Positions 12,086-24,009 of a stretch of DNA of 64,000 nt are shown piece after piece; position 1 is the stretch's first letter; every line of letters starts with the position of its first letter. The stretch is taken from assembly GCA_949152475.1 (NCBI GenBank), contig OX424557.1, positions 27,713,462 to 27,777,461 of the forward strand. The letters are read 5' to 3'. Both the position numbers and the translations under genes were made by a program. Source of the stretch: Terebella lapidaria (Eukaryota; Annelida; Polychaeta; Terebellida; Terebellidae). Below the pieces are notes generated by a model. That model searched no databases. It had not been told where the DNA came from and saw only the letters and a program-made list of their open reading frames with translations.

Positions 12086-12101
12086 CGAGGTCATGACCTC
12101 G
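12086..12101. promoter_or_regulatory. Perfect palindromic nuclear-receptor-type site (IR0)
   Basis: CGAGGTCATGACCTCG is a perfect 16-bp palindrome containing two AGGTCA half-sites head to head with no spacer, the classical TRE-palindrome layout. It lies about 700 bp upstream of the mannosidase II start codon. Use as a regulatory site is inference; a single palindrome can occur by chance. Confidence 0.35.
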
Positions 12102-12790
12102 ACGGGAGAGAAGTGTAATTATTTCCTTTGAAATTACTTGAGTAGTATACGAACCATGATGTTTTGTACAGTTTTGGTTATAACATCACAAAAGTAATCT
12201 TTTTATATTGGAATATGGGGTCCAAAAACTTAAACATATTGTAGAACACAACATAAATCAGGGGCAAATTGATTAGGAAAAATTATTCCCTCATTATTAT
12301 AAACAGTTGCATGCTGTAGTTCGGAGGAAGTATAACAAATAAAATAATGAATTGTAACAATATTCTTGATAATATTTTTGTATGGCTGTCACTTCTTTGT
12401 TTACATTTTCGTCATGGTACAGTTTTGTCATACTACAAATTTTAACTACCACTCGAATTAGCCAATCAGGGAGCATCGGCTGATGATGGGTGTGATGTCA
12501 TAATCCGGGAAATATCCCCTTTTGGGACTTTTGGTGCCAACTCTTAGAAACATTTAAGCATGTGCTTACTAGTAAATACCGCCCGGTCCATGAATAGTGT
12601 TGGATATCGATGGCGGGCGGTTGGAAGAGCCACAGGTATCTCAAACAATTGCTTACTTTGCTTGGTTACAGCCTGTTGAGAAGATGAAGAGAATGACTGG
12701 CCATGTGTGATACAAGTGGACATTGACTGAGTCACTGTAGCAGCTGACATACAATACATGTATACAATCAGACTGAGCTCCCAGGCAAAC

Positions 12791-15700
12791 ATGAAGCGTT
12801 ACATGGCGTTGTTGGGGGCAGCCATGTTCTTCGTGGCCTGCGTCTCACTCTACCTGATGATGGAAAGTGTCTCGTCTGGACGGAGTTATGAACTCAATGC
12901 TATGGTAAGATCTTGAGGCACAGATGGGAACCATGCTATCAAAATTTTGCTCAGTAAAAGGATAATGTAATCATATTACCCTCAATGTAGGGACTTGCGA
13001 CTCAGACTGAGATGTTTCAGTACATGTTCATAGCTTCAGTTGTCATGAACATAATGAAGTTTAAAAATTGTCATGATTATATTTTGTCCGTGTGCTAATT
13101 CTAACAATCTACCCGTACTTTCAATACATTGGCAGAATGGGGTGCCAGGCATTGAGGATAAGATAAAGCAGATTGAGCAAGACCTACAGAGGAACCATGA
13201 TACAATCGATGTGATCAAGGATACAATCCGAGAGTTTGCTAAGAATGGAGACAAGGCCGGTATGGAGCGGGTGCAGCACGTTCTGGGACAGGTGGACAAG
13301 TCGAATCAACGAGTGGCTGCATCTCTCGGTGCACAGACCAACTACAGCCTGCGACATGGCAGCAACATCATTCAGTCCCAGGAAATGTGCAGCTTTGCTC
13401 AGGAGGTGCCACCGGCAACAGATATCCAGGTAAAGCCTTGTGAATATATGAAAAATACCGTACATCTGGACAACTTGTTTATAAATCTTTTATATTGTTG
13501 AAGCCAGTTGCATATTGTGAAATGTATACGGTTTAAGGCAGATCTGTTGTTGTCTTTATAGTACCATATATACTCTACTATTTGACACAGTTTTTTGCCA
13601 CTATTTTTATCACTTTCATTACGAACACAAGGAAACATAAGTTGGCCTTGAACTGGCATAATTCAACTACATGAAAACGTTTCCCTGCACCCAGATGGTG
13701 GATTTGTTTGATATTCTGCCTTTTGACAACCCTGACGGTGGAGCCTGGAAGCAGGGGTACCCGATCAGTTACAGTCCCAACCAGTGGAATGACCAGCATC
13801 TCATGGTTTACGTCGTACCACACTCACACAATGACCCTGGTCAGTACTTAGATCTCTCATATCCATAAACTTATATGACGTGGTATTAATTTGTCACAAT
13901 CCTTTGAAGTTTTAAAACACAACGCATGAATGTTTTCTGTCCAGGCTGGATCAAGACATTTGACCGGTACTACTCTGACCAGACCCGGCACATTCTGAAC
14001 AACATGGTAGACAAGCTGGAGGCCTACCCCAAGATGCGGTTCATCTACGCGGAGATGTCGTTCTTCTCCATGTGGTGGGACGAGATCGACGAAAGCAAGC
14101 GAGGACGCGTCAAGGAGTTCGTACTTACCGCTTTTTCTGCAAATTTATCTCTGACAAGTCTCTACAATGTTTGCTGATATATCGATATGAAACTGGTATA
14201 TTTGCCTCAGGCTCATGGCCACTTCCTTGTTACTTGTCAGATTGCTGAAGCAGAAGAGACTGGAGTTGGTTACAGGTGGCTGGGTCATGACAGATGAAGC
14301 TAATGCACACTACTATGCTATGTTAGATCAGATGATTGAGGGAAATCAATGGCTACTCAACCAAGTTGGTAAGCCGTGAACGGGGTCTGTTCATTTCATG
14401 AGTTCAGTCATGTTCACAAAGTATGTCCAACACTTTCAGTCACAGTTCATAGTGATCTTGAACATTTATATGGGATTGTATGGAGAAATTCTATGGGATT
14501 TCATGGTTACTCTCTCCACTGCCTTATATGATTCCAGGAGTGAAGCCAGAGTCAGGCTGGGCGATTGATCCCTTCGGTCACTCCTCCACAATGCCTTACC
14601 TGCTGCATGAGATGGGCTTCAACAACATGCTAGTACAGAGGATACACTACTCCATCAAAAAACACTTCTCCAAAAACAAACAGCTTGAATTCATGTGGCG
14701 CCAAAACTGGGGTAGGTACCTCACCTCTGTCGCTTAGTAAGTTTTGATGACTCGTGGCTTGGAGTTCCTTGAATCATACATGTGTATCTTAGTAGGGTAT
14801 TGCCACTTCTAAACAGTCGATAATAATCAAGTTTGAATAACTGCTTCTGTATTTCAGACCACAGTGGCAACACAGATATTCTGTGCCATATGATGCCATT
14901 CTATAGCTATGATGTGCCCCACACATGTGGGCCTGAGCCTGCTGTGTGCTGTCAGTTTGATTTCAAGCGACTACCCGGAGGCAAAATATCGTGTCCTTGG
15001 AAGACTGCCCCAGTGCCTATTACGGACGCCAATGTAGAGCAAAAGTAGGATGTGATCCCAGTCATCAATCTCTTAACATTGTGACCCAGCAAGCCCATAC
15101 AAAAATATATATTCAGAGCACTAGCATTGTATTACTGTCACTGGTTTGTTCTCATGCTTTAATTGCTTTACTTGTACAAATGTACTAATATTAGTGTTAA
15201 ATGTGATAATAGGCTAACTCATATATTTCACTCTACAGAGCCCAGATACTGTTGGATCAATACAGAAAGAAATCTCAACTTTACAAAAACAACGTGGTTC
15301 TCATACCGTTGGGAGATGATTTCCGTTATGACAAGTCCATTGAATGGGATCAACAGTACAGTAACTACCAGAAGCTGTTTGACTATATGAACAGTCGCAA
15401 AGACTGGAATGTACAGGTAATTTTGCTATCACTGAGCATGATATTGTGCACGTGTCACATTTCATGATATTTTCAACAGTCCTGTTCACAAGCATAGCTC
15501 GAGTTATCAAGTGACCTCCATTTTGCCCACTGCAGGCCCAGTTTGGAACCCTGTCTGACTATTTCCATGCCATTCACTACCGAGCGGGCAGCCAGCCTGG
15601 GTCCCCTCCTCCAGGATACCCTGTCCTCGGCGGGGACTTCTTCAGCTACTCGGACCGCGATGACCACTACTGGACGGGTTACTTCACCTCCAGACCCTTC

Positions 15701-18700
15701 TACAAGCGACAGGATCGAGAGCTCGAGGCGCACCTCAGGTATGCCAGGGAGAAGGAGCCATTCATGCTTTGATATATGATATTCTGTGAAGGTAATCATG
15801 ATCAGTGCCATTCTCAGGACATGATCTCATTCACCCATATCTGACCTTGGTAAGCTGATTGTTGTACTCTTAGCCATGGTGAACCCATCCATGAATCCAT
15901 GGTGCAAGGGGTAGTTTTTTACCACTATACCAGAACTAGACATTCACTTTATTATGATGTGTGTATAGGGGAGGTGAGATCCTGTACTCACTGGCAGTGA
16001 TGCATGCCCGTCACCTGGGGCTGTCCATGTTTCCCGAGGAGAAGTTGATGCAGAAGTTAGTGAAAGCTCGCAGGAGCCTGGGTCTTTACCAACACCATGA
16101 TGGCATCACAGGAACTGCCAAAGACGCTGTAGTCATCGACTATGGGAACAGGTGTGATATCTCTCTTCTACAATACTCTCGAGGTCAACTATGCCGCATT
16201 TTTGTTTTGTACTTTTTATGGGCCTTTCATGGGATCATTTCTGAATGCCTAATGATTCTCATAGGGTCAGTTCTCATGACCAGATGCGGATGTGCCAGTC
16301 GTGACAAAATATCTAGTTGACAAAATGAATTCTGACCAATGAGTTTCTCAACAATTTACTCTGTTCTGTTGATAGAATGTTGGAAGGGATTCAGGACATG
16401 AAGACGGTGATGACAACAGCAGCAGAATTCCTGATCTTCAAGGATAAGAGCCAGTATCAGTACTCCGCGGGAACACCTTACTTCGATGTGGTCAGCACAA
16501 GTAGTTGTATGATGGCTGCTGCTGCTGAATGTGACACTCAAATGTAGTAGAATATTTTACAGAGATCGAATTGTAAATGCAAAGTACCTTATTACTTCTT
16601 CTTGACTTTTTCAGGATGAACACAGAATGTCTCATGATTCGTTGCCTGAGAAAACCATATTGATGGTGAATGATGTAGCAAGGTTTGTAAGAATCACATA
16701 CATGTATAGAATAGATGACAAAAACAGCCGTAGGGTATGACAAATGTCATACCCTAGGCTGTGAGTTGTCTATTGTACTTGTACCACGGGTGTGTCTGCG
16801 TGGAATAGACCACTGGCCTATTGTTATAGGTGTTAACCGTGGTACAAGTACCTGTATATGAATATTATATATACATGTACTGAAGGTGTTCAAATCAGTA
16901 CTTTACAAAAAAGAACAAACTTGTTTCCAATGAACATTGACGCTTGTCTCCCAATCAGGACTGTGGCGTTTTACAACTCACTGAGCCACAGCAGACAGCT
17001 GGTCGTGCGGGTGTACATCAGTGACCCATTTGTGGAGGTCAAGGACAGTGAGGGACAGGTCCTCGCCAGTCAGTGTGACCCGTTCTGGGAAACCGCGGAC
17101 AGTGCCGCACAGGACAAGTTCAGGGTATTCAGCGATTTTCTCTACTTGTATGAACATGAGTATTCAGAGTCTCTGTAGCTAGGTAGACAATACTCTATTG
17201 TCTCTATTGTCAATACTCTGTACAGCTGACGTTTGTGGCGACAGTACCGGCACTGGGTTTGAGTACGTACTCAGTCAGACGTGTGACAGCAGGCACCAAC
17301 CCTCAACACTCCCTGGCTGCCGTCTATACATACAATATTGGTTCCTCACTTAGCAGCAACAAGGGGTACATGCTCTTGAGCAATACAGTGTCATGTATCA
17401 GCACTAACAGTCTGTATACAGTCTGTTAAAGTTAACCCATCGTCTTCAGTTGTGTTGTATGATGTAAATACATCATTGCTGATTTATACAGGACAGCTAA
17501 ATCTGTTTCGTTTTGCATTCACCAGGGGTCTGGAGTATTTCCCTGTAATTGAGAGCACGGGAGATTCCATAGGACTTGAGAACTCTGATCTAATGGCACA
17601 GATTTCCAGCAAAACTGGAACACTGCAGGTAACATAAGGTTCATTGGGGACCTGTGAATGAACCGATTCTGCAAGGCATTAGGTTCATGTTGGATGTATT
17701 TGTTGTGGTTCTCAGGGAATAACTATTAAAGAAGGGAAGGAGCATAGCAAGACGGAAGTACAGTTTCTGCTGTACGGGACCACATCACAGAAGGATAAGA
17801 GCGGAGCTTACCTCTTCCTGCCAGATGGCCCCGCCAAGGTAAAACATCATCACTTTACAACCCAACTCATAAGGGTGGACATGCAGCTTAGAAAATTCAA
17901 TTACTCGAATTTGTCCCCTCGCAGCCAGTGGACTACATGCCACCCGCCATAAAAGTGTTAAAGGGTCCTGTTGTGTCAGAGATGACTGCGACTCTACCAA
18001 ATGTTCAGCACACCCTCTCCTTGTACAACTCCCCAGGTATTAAACCGAGTCAGGTACCTTGTCAGCGATGAATCTTGACATATTTGCACTAATTCATCAT
18101 GCCTAATCATGCAACCATACCGGTGCATCATGTAGTCACTTATTGGTGAGATATGTGGGTAAAGTCACAATGGATATATTGCAGGCATTGACGGCTTGTC
18201 TGTGGATGTGTTCAACCTTGTGGATATTCGGCAACACTCTAACAGGGAACTGGTCATGAGGGTTAAAACTGATATCGACAACAAAGATACATTCTACACA
18301 GATCTCAATGGATTCCAGGTGAATTCAGCATGTTCAGGAATCAGTGAAATTGCTGAAACAGGGTAGCTTTCATTTCCACAGGCTGAAGCTTTCCTTCAGA
18401 AAGTGTTTGTGGGAAATCAGAGTTAATATGAGGCATATGTACCTTGTGTCTTGTAACAGATCCAGAAGCGTAAGACCTATGCCAAGCTGCCTCTACAGGC
18501 TAACTACTACCCTATGCCGACCATCAGCTACCTGGAGGACCAGACCACAAGGTTCTCTATCCTCAGTGGCCAGTCCCTTGGCTGTGCCAGCCTCCAGAAG
18601 GGTCAGTACAATGCATTCAGTCACAGGAGTTTCACGTCGTGTGACATTATGTAATCCACATCAAGAATGCTTCATTTGCACTGTTCAAGAAATCAATTGT

Positions 18701-19574
18701 CTTCAAACCAATGACTTTGTAGGATGGTTGGAGGTGATGCAGGATCGTCGCTTGAACCAGGATGATAACCGAGGCTTGGCGCAAGGTGTGCTGGATAACA
18801 AGAGAACGCCCAACAGATTCAGGTTCTTACTGGAGAGGAGACCTCCAGAAGCTAAGGTTGGTAATAATATAGCTCTTGTGCAGTAAAAGCAGTGAATACA
18901 TATAACCATATAAACATCTGGGCTTAATCGACTTGACTGTTTGATGCTTGATGCCTGTTTGTTGCCATGACAGCCACTACCCACACAGCCAGTGGGTTAC
19001 CAGTCGCTGGTGTCTCACCTGGCCTCACAGGAGTTCATCCACCCAGTGATGGTGCTGCCGCAGTCCGTCCTCTCCCACCCACTGGCCCTGCTGCCAGAGT
19101 ACCATCCCCTGCAGCGGGACCTCTCCTGCGACCTGCACACAGTCAACCTGCGGACCATGCAGCACAGCGAGAGTGACACCCAGCGTCGATATAGACCACA
19201 GGACTCCATGGCTCTGATCCTGCACAGGCTTGGCGTCGATTGCAGCTTCCCAGCTAGGGCCATGCTCTGTCCTCAGGATAATGGCAAGGTCAGCTCACCA
19301 TTGATAAGTCAATTTTATTGTCCACGTGTTGCAGACATCACAATTATTGAGAAATCAATATCATAATCAGTATTGTCAAAACTTAGAATAATGTTAAACG
19401 GTTTTCAAATTTCCTATGCAGGTATCATTTGGAGACCTGTTCCAAACCCTGTCAATTTCATCGGTGGAGTCCACATCTCTAAACCTGATCCACGACCACA
19501 GCCAGCTAGAAGCGTCAGCAACAGTGCAAGTCCCAGTCATGGAAATCAAAGCATACAAGTTAAAAACGTCGTAG
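12791..19574 (+). CDS. MAN2A1: Golgi alpha-mannosidase II, complete 22-exon gene
   Basis: GH38 enzyme that trims the alpha-1,3 and alpha-1,6 mannoses from GlcNAcMan5GlcNAc2 in the medial Golgi, after MGAT1. Exons: 12791-12904, 13136-13429, 13695-13839, 13945-14116, 14241-14368, 14538-14711, 14858-15044, 15239-15416, 15536-15738, 15969-16151, 16376-16490, 16615-16682, 16959-17124, 17226-17365, 17526-17628, 17716-17838, 17925-18036, 18185-18318, 18460-18601, 18723-18856, 18974-19288, 19422-19574. All junctions are GT-AG and in phase and give 1160 aa, close to vertebrate MAN2A1/2 (about 1150). Residues 4-24 are a type II signal anchor, then a stem. Active-site residues are present: [10 protein letters not shown] (zinc ligands H181, D183), WAIDPFGHS (nucleophile D295), DRDDHYW (acid/base D507) and [12 protein letters not shown] (zinc ligand H575). 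The exon 4 donor is weak (GA|GTTCGT) but gives exact family spacing. MAN2A1 versus MAN2A2 cannot be separated here. Confidence 0.97.
16725..16851. repeat. Two adjacent hairpins in mannosidase II intron 12
   Basis: At 16725-16761 CAGCCGTAGGGTATGACA pairs with TGTCATACCCTAGGCTG with one bulge. Immediately downstream, 16775-16789 (GTACTTGTACCACGG) pairs perfectly with 16837-16851. They lie between exon 12 (ends 16682) and exon 13 (starts 16959). A small MITE or two independent palindromes are both possible. Confidence 0.6.
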
Positions 19575-20740
19575 CCAGTCTGTGATCAATGGACAGAGCA
19601 TAATTAAGGCATTTCAGCAGAAATACCTTTATGGTTTTATCATTTAAATGTTTGTAAGTGTTGCTGATATTTTTGTTGAAGCATATTGTAGTCATACATT
19701 TTGTTGTCAGGATTCCTTTTTCAGGAGCAATATTCATGAGAAATTGTAAATGTTTATGCTCATCTGAATGTTTGTCACATTCATACTTATCCTGTCATGC
19801 TCAGAAATTGTTCATGTACGAAGTCTTAGATATGTTTACTTTCAGTGTATGCTGTATGAGCCATTTCAGAGGTATGAGTGTGCTTTTAATGGGTACAATT
19901 ACCTGGCATGTAAGTTGATGATGTAGTATGTTAATCGTGATGCATTTGCAGAAAACCAGTTCATTTGATCTCACCATTTTCAATGTGCTTGAAGATCAAG
20001 CCTTGAACACAACGAAGTTTTTGCCCAGGAGCAGATAATCATAGTAGTTTATCAAAAACGAAACTAACCAATGTTGACATTACTAGTAAAATGATAAAGT
20101 GTTTATGTTTGTAATACGTGTTAGTTAAGTTTTGATCATGTATTCTTGTTTCATGGATGTTTGGTTAAACCATGAGGTTACGAGTTCATTGTACCAACAT
20201 TTATGTATGTGCAGGTTCAAGGGCATTGTGTGCTATGGTTAAATCAGCCGTCTAATACATGTACTTCATTAGGTGATAAATTCTATGCTTCTAGTATATT
20301 GCGTCTAGAATATGTGTCATAGTGTTTGGTGAATTTTCAAAAGTGCTAATATAAATTGTTTGCTGTGATATTGTATGAGTATGTATTGTATGAGGTCATC
20401 TGATGACCGATCTTCTAGTTGAGTTTGATCATAACTTATCTGGCAAAAATGTTGTAGATCTAAACTTCAACTCCGCCATAAAGGTTATAAAAAATGTTTG
20501 TTTCCAAGACTAGCAAATCTAAACAGACTATGTATTCCATTGTTGATATGTGCTACACGTGTACGAAAATATGCACGGAATATTCCATCAGCTGTACTGC
20601 TGTTTATTTCTTGCCTGTAGTGTGTGGAATTCTCAGTATTATTGAAGTGTAAGACAATTTACATTCAAAACTGGCATGACTCTGAAAAACATGTTGAAAT
20701 GCTATCGAAATACTGGTCTATGAATAAAGGAAACTGTTGA
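19575..20740 (+). other. Probable mannosidase II 3' UTR with poly(A) signal
   Basis: AT-rich sequence follows the TAG stop with no competing exon. The first clear AATAAA on the plus strand is at 20723-20728, giving a 3' UTR of about 1.2 kb. Further AATAAA signals at about 21645 and 22039 could produce longer forms that would approach the convergent HYPK gene. Transcript evidence would be needed to choose. Confidence 0.45.
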
Positions 20741-22395
20741 GATGGAAGACTGGTGGGATTCTCCGCTGAATCTTCTGCATAACATACTAGATTGTGAAAG
20801 AATTTGCAATCTAGATTTGCAGTTTCATACTGAAGACTGAATGACAGTTGCCCTATACGCCATAGTCCATACTTACTTTATTTTGTGGTACTGTTTCTGC
20901 CCCAAAAATTTTACAGGATAACTTCTGTTGTATTTAAACATATTCCAGACAGGCTATATACTGTGATCAATGGTCACTTATACACAAAATGTTTGGCCCA
21001 ATTATCATACGCTATGCCTTAATACTACTCACCCCTCTACCTCTTTAATCCTGTTTGAATATAGGGGAAAGCGCAGGATATGATATTTGTGCCGAATTCA
21101 TATTTGGGCAAGTTCATTCATGCAAGGTTAAAGAAAATCATGATACATGTGTATTCTCATTCTCTTCACTGGTGAATGGTTTTGGGTGGATAGGTACAAA
21201 ATGTCTCTACTGTTCTTGTACATACTTTCTTTGATATTTATTTCATTTGGGGAATATGTTGACAAATCTTATGCTTTAATCTGTCATCAGCATTGTGACT
21301 ATTCTCAAAGTTTACGGTCTGGAACTCCTGGTTCTCCCGATTGTTTAATGTGAATTAATACTCTGTTATTCGAATATTTTGTTCTATGGATCATTGAATA
21401 CTTCCCAGTATATAATATCACAAAAGTGCAAATACATGTATATAATCATGTGTATGGAAAATAACATTGTACTATTGGAAACTTGAAAGCACTCAATCAA
21501 ACTCTGTGAATGTGTATATATTTCTCTTGGAACCACACTACACTAAGTACCTGCCTAAGTGAGCCAATTTTACATATTTTTTGGTTCTTTTGTTCACTAT
21601 TCTGACCAGTCTATTTCTGTTATGTGTGGTGAAGTTTATGAAAAAATAAAGATCTATTTTGATATCTACAATGTACTTCACGCAACATACTATGATGTTG
21701 ATATCATGTACCTAAAAAATGTCCTGACATCAGCATATGAATATAAACGTAACAAGAATATGGTAGTTTTAAAAAAATAAGGTGGAAATCTCCAATCATA
21801 TCAACACGGTCAATCATGTTCGGATTGATTGACCAGCATGGTCAAAGAGTTTCCCGACCGAGGGAAGAAAGCGAAAACAGATAGGGAAACCCTAAAAAAA
21901 ATTTACAACATCTTCAATTCAAAATTTTTTAACCATTTCCACGCAATACACAAAGAAACATCATGTTATCAGCACATGAATATAAACGTAAATATAGTAT
22001 ATTGTTGGTTGCTGGGTGCATTGCCACAGATATGCTGTGCAATAAATACTTGACCGTTATGTTCCAATACAGCAATTATTACTGAACAATGTGACGACTT
22101 GCATCTAGGCGTATCATGATAGACATAACTAGGGATAAGAAAGTTAACTTATCAAAGTGATACTGTTCTTACCAAGAACACCAGTTCTGTATACTGAACA
22201 AGAATCTGGTGCCATTTGCTTTTATAGTACGTATGTCGAGTAGATATTTCACATGCTCGCAATAAGTTGGCTCGTGGAGTGCTCAAGAGATCTCGCAAGG
22301 GAACCCATATTTGGGGGTTCCAACAGTTAGACTTACACATTGAATAGTGATCAATTTATGTTGAATTGTATTGAAACATTATTATTTGGCTATGT
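20741..22395. other. Intergenic between convergent genes, nothing recognised
   Basis: AT-rich sequence without a supported exon, RNA gene or mobile element. Small open frames here have no recognisable domain or codon pattern. Confidence 0.5.
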
Positions 22396-22526
22396 TATAC
22401 GAGCCATCCGTCCTAAATTCGCCGCATCCCTAAGTTCGCCAACTGCATATTAGCAACGCATAGAAGCTGTCTTTTGCTGTTGCCGAATTTGGGAAAGCGG
22501 CGAATTTAGGACGGATGGCTCATATA
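22396..22526. mobile_element. 131-bp TIR element (short MITE)
   Basis: Arms of about 30 bp at 22396-22425 and 22497-22526 are inverted, beginning TATACGAGCCATCCGTCC and pairing with GGACGGATGGCTCATATA (a single T/C difference). The outer TATA could include a TA target duplication, as in mariner-type elements. A partial look-alike (GAGCCAAATGTCCTAAATTC) occurs near 10236. It lies just downstream of the HYPK gene. Confidence 0.72.
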
Positions 22527-22605
22527 CATGGCAATCAAAATTGCACACTGTATTCTACATATGCACCAATGATTATCAACAAAAATAATCGTTATAAAAT
22601 ATTTA

Positions 22606-23976
22606 TTAATTTGTGAGTTCAATCAAAGCCTGTACAACATTCCCTTGATGTTCTCGTAGTTTCCTCTCTGCCAGCTGCTGCGATATTTCCATCTCCTGCA
22701 CCTGAAAATTTGTGTATCAAATCATTCTCACTTCCATTCGACACAATACAAAAATTAAAAGAATTCTATCATTTATCATTCCATAAGTAGAATTTTAATA
22801 GGTTTATTATTTGATATAAATCACATCTTTAGTTCTCTACTAGTATTTTTTTTTTTTTTTAGTAAAGAGGTGTCAACCTACCATTAAATCCACATCCTCT
22901 TTGCTAATTTTAACTCTTGATAATTCTTTTTCTTTTTGTTGTTTCTCTGTTGCTTCCTTTGTTTTTCTGTCATTTACCACTTTCATTGCCTGTCAAGAAG
23001 ATAAAAGTATTTTGAAACATAACTGAATCTTTCACAATAATAGTTCCAAGGGAGAATTTCGCCTTTTTCATTCCAGTGAGATAGTTTCAAATTATGGATG
23101 AACTGGCCTCTTACGGTTCAACAGTCATATTCAAGTGACAAGTCTGCTTGTGAGCGCGAGACAGAGCACTCGGAGCAGGTCCAGTTCAACCGCAGGTCAA
23201 ATTCAACCGCCAGCAGGCCAAAATCAACCGCCCATGTAATCTTGCATAAACACAGGCAATCAAGCATGATACATGATATCTCATGTACCATGGGCCATGG
23301 TTTCAATAATCTAAAACATGGACCTGAGCAATTGACACCATCATAATCCTGGATGCAAATAGAAATGTCACCAGTTTCCACTGTGAAAACCCTCAGGTCA
23401 AAAGAGTGTTAATGGCAATTAATGTGGGCAGATGGGTCATTTCTCCCAAGCAGACTGATCATGTTCCCTGGCAGAGATGTCAAGTGTGTTTGTTCAATAC
23501 CCTTTAGCATGTTTAGTAGAGTTTACTAACCAGCTACGAAAACCCACCACACCAAACCTTACCCAAACACACTTTATTTGAAAGGAATTAACAAAGTCAT
23601 TGAATTGCATCCAGCAAAAAATTATCAACATTTTGTATGTGTTTGTATGTTGTGATAACATGTATCATGCTTGATTGCCTGTGTTTATGCAAGATTACAT
23701 GGGCGGTTGAATTTGTCCTGCTGGCGGTTGAACTTGCCCTGCGGTTGAACTGGTCCTACCCCGAGTACTCACTCGGGCGACTGGCCTGGGCGATAATGGA
23801 GGTTATTGTTGATAACTCACATCGTTGATGCTTTGTGAGGTAATTTCTGCTTCCTCCACATAGTCCGTGACTTTCTCTAAATCTGCAGCGCCTGAATCAT
23901 GTTTTGCTACTTTTTTATTTTTCGCAGCAGCCGCTGCTTCATTGTCAGCTTCCACGGGTTCTTCTTCGGTCGCCAT
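22606..23976 (-). CDS. HYPK: HYPK, huntingtin-interacting protein K, 3 exons
   Basis: Small cytosolic protein that chaperones polyglutamine huntingtin and, through NAA15, binds and inhibits the NatA N-terminal acetyltransferase. Minus-strand exons 23821-23976, 22882-22989 and 22606-22701 join in phase 0 with GT-AG boundaries to give 52+36+31 = 119 aa, against about 121-129 in human. Visible family signatures are KHDSGAADLEKVTDY (residues 25-39), a Lys/Glu-rich helix (63-83) and a C-terminal UBA-like domain starting VQEMEISQQLAERKL and ending at LIELTN. The start is the only in-frame ATG and gives the family's MATE-type N-terminus. AATAAA overlaps the stop codon, so the 3' UTR may be very short. 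A foldback element occupies intron 1. Confidence 0.95.
23161..23778. mobile_element. Foldback element in HYPK intron 1
   Basis: The arm at 23161-23277 is inverted at about 23659-23778, sharing CCAGTTCAACCGCAGG, TTCAACCGCCAGCAGG and the run CCCATGTAATCTTGCATAAA in complementary order. Arms are about 118 bp around a ~380-bp centre. Each arm also contains three short GTTCAACCGC-type direct repeats. I could not define a target duplication. It is intronic and leaves both HYPK splice sites intact. Confidence 0.8.
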
Positions 23977-24009
23977 ACTTTTTGATCATGTGACCGAAAT
24001 ACCGTATTT

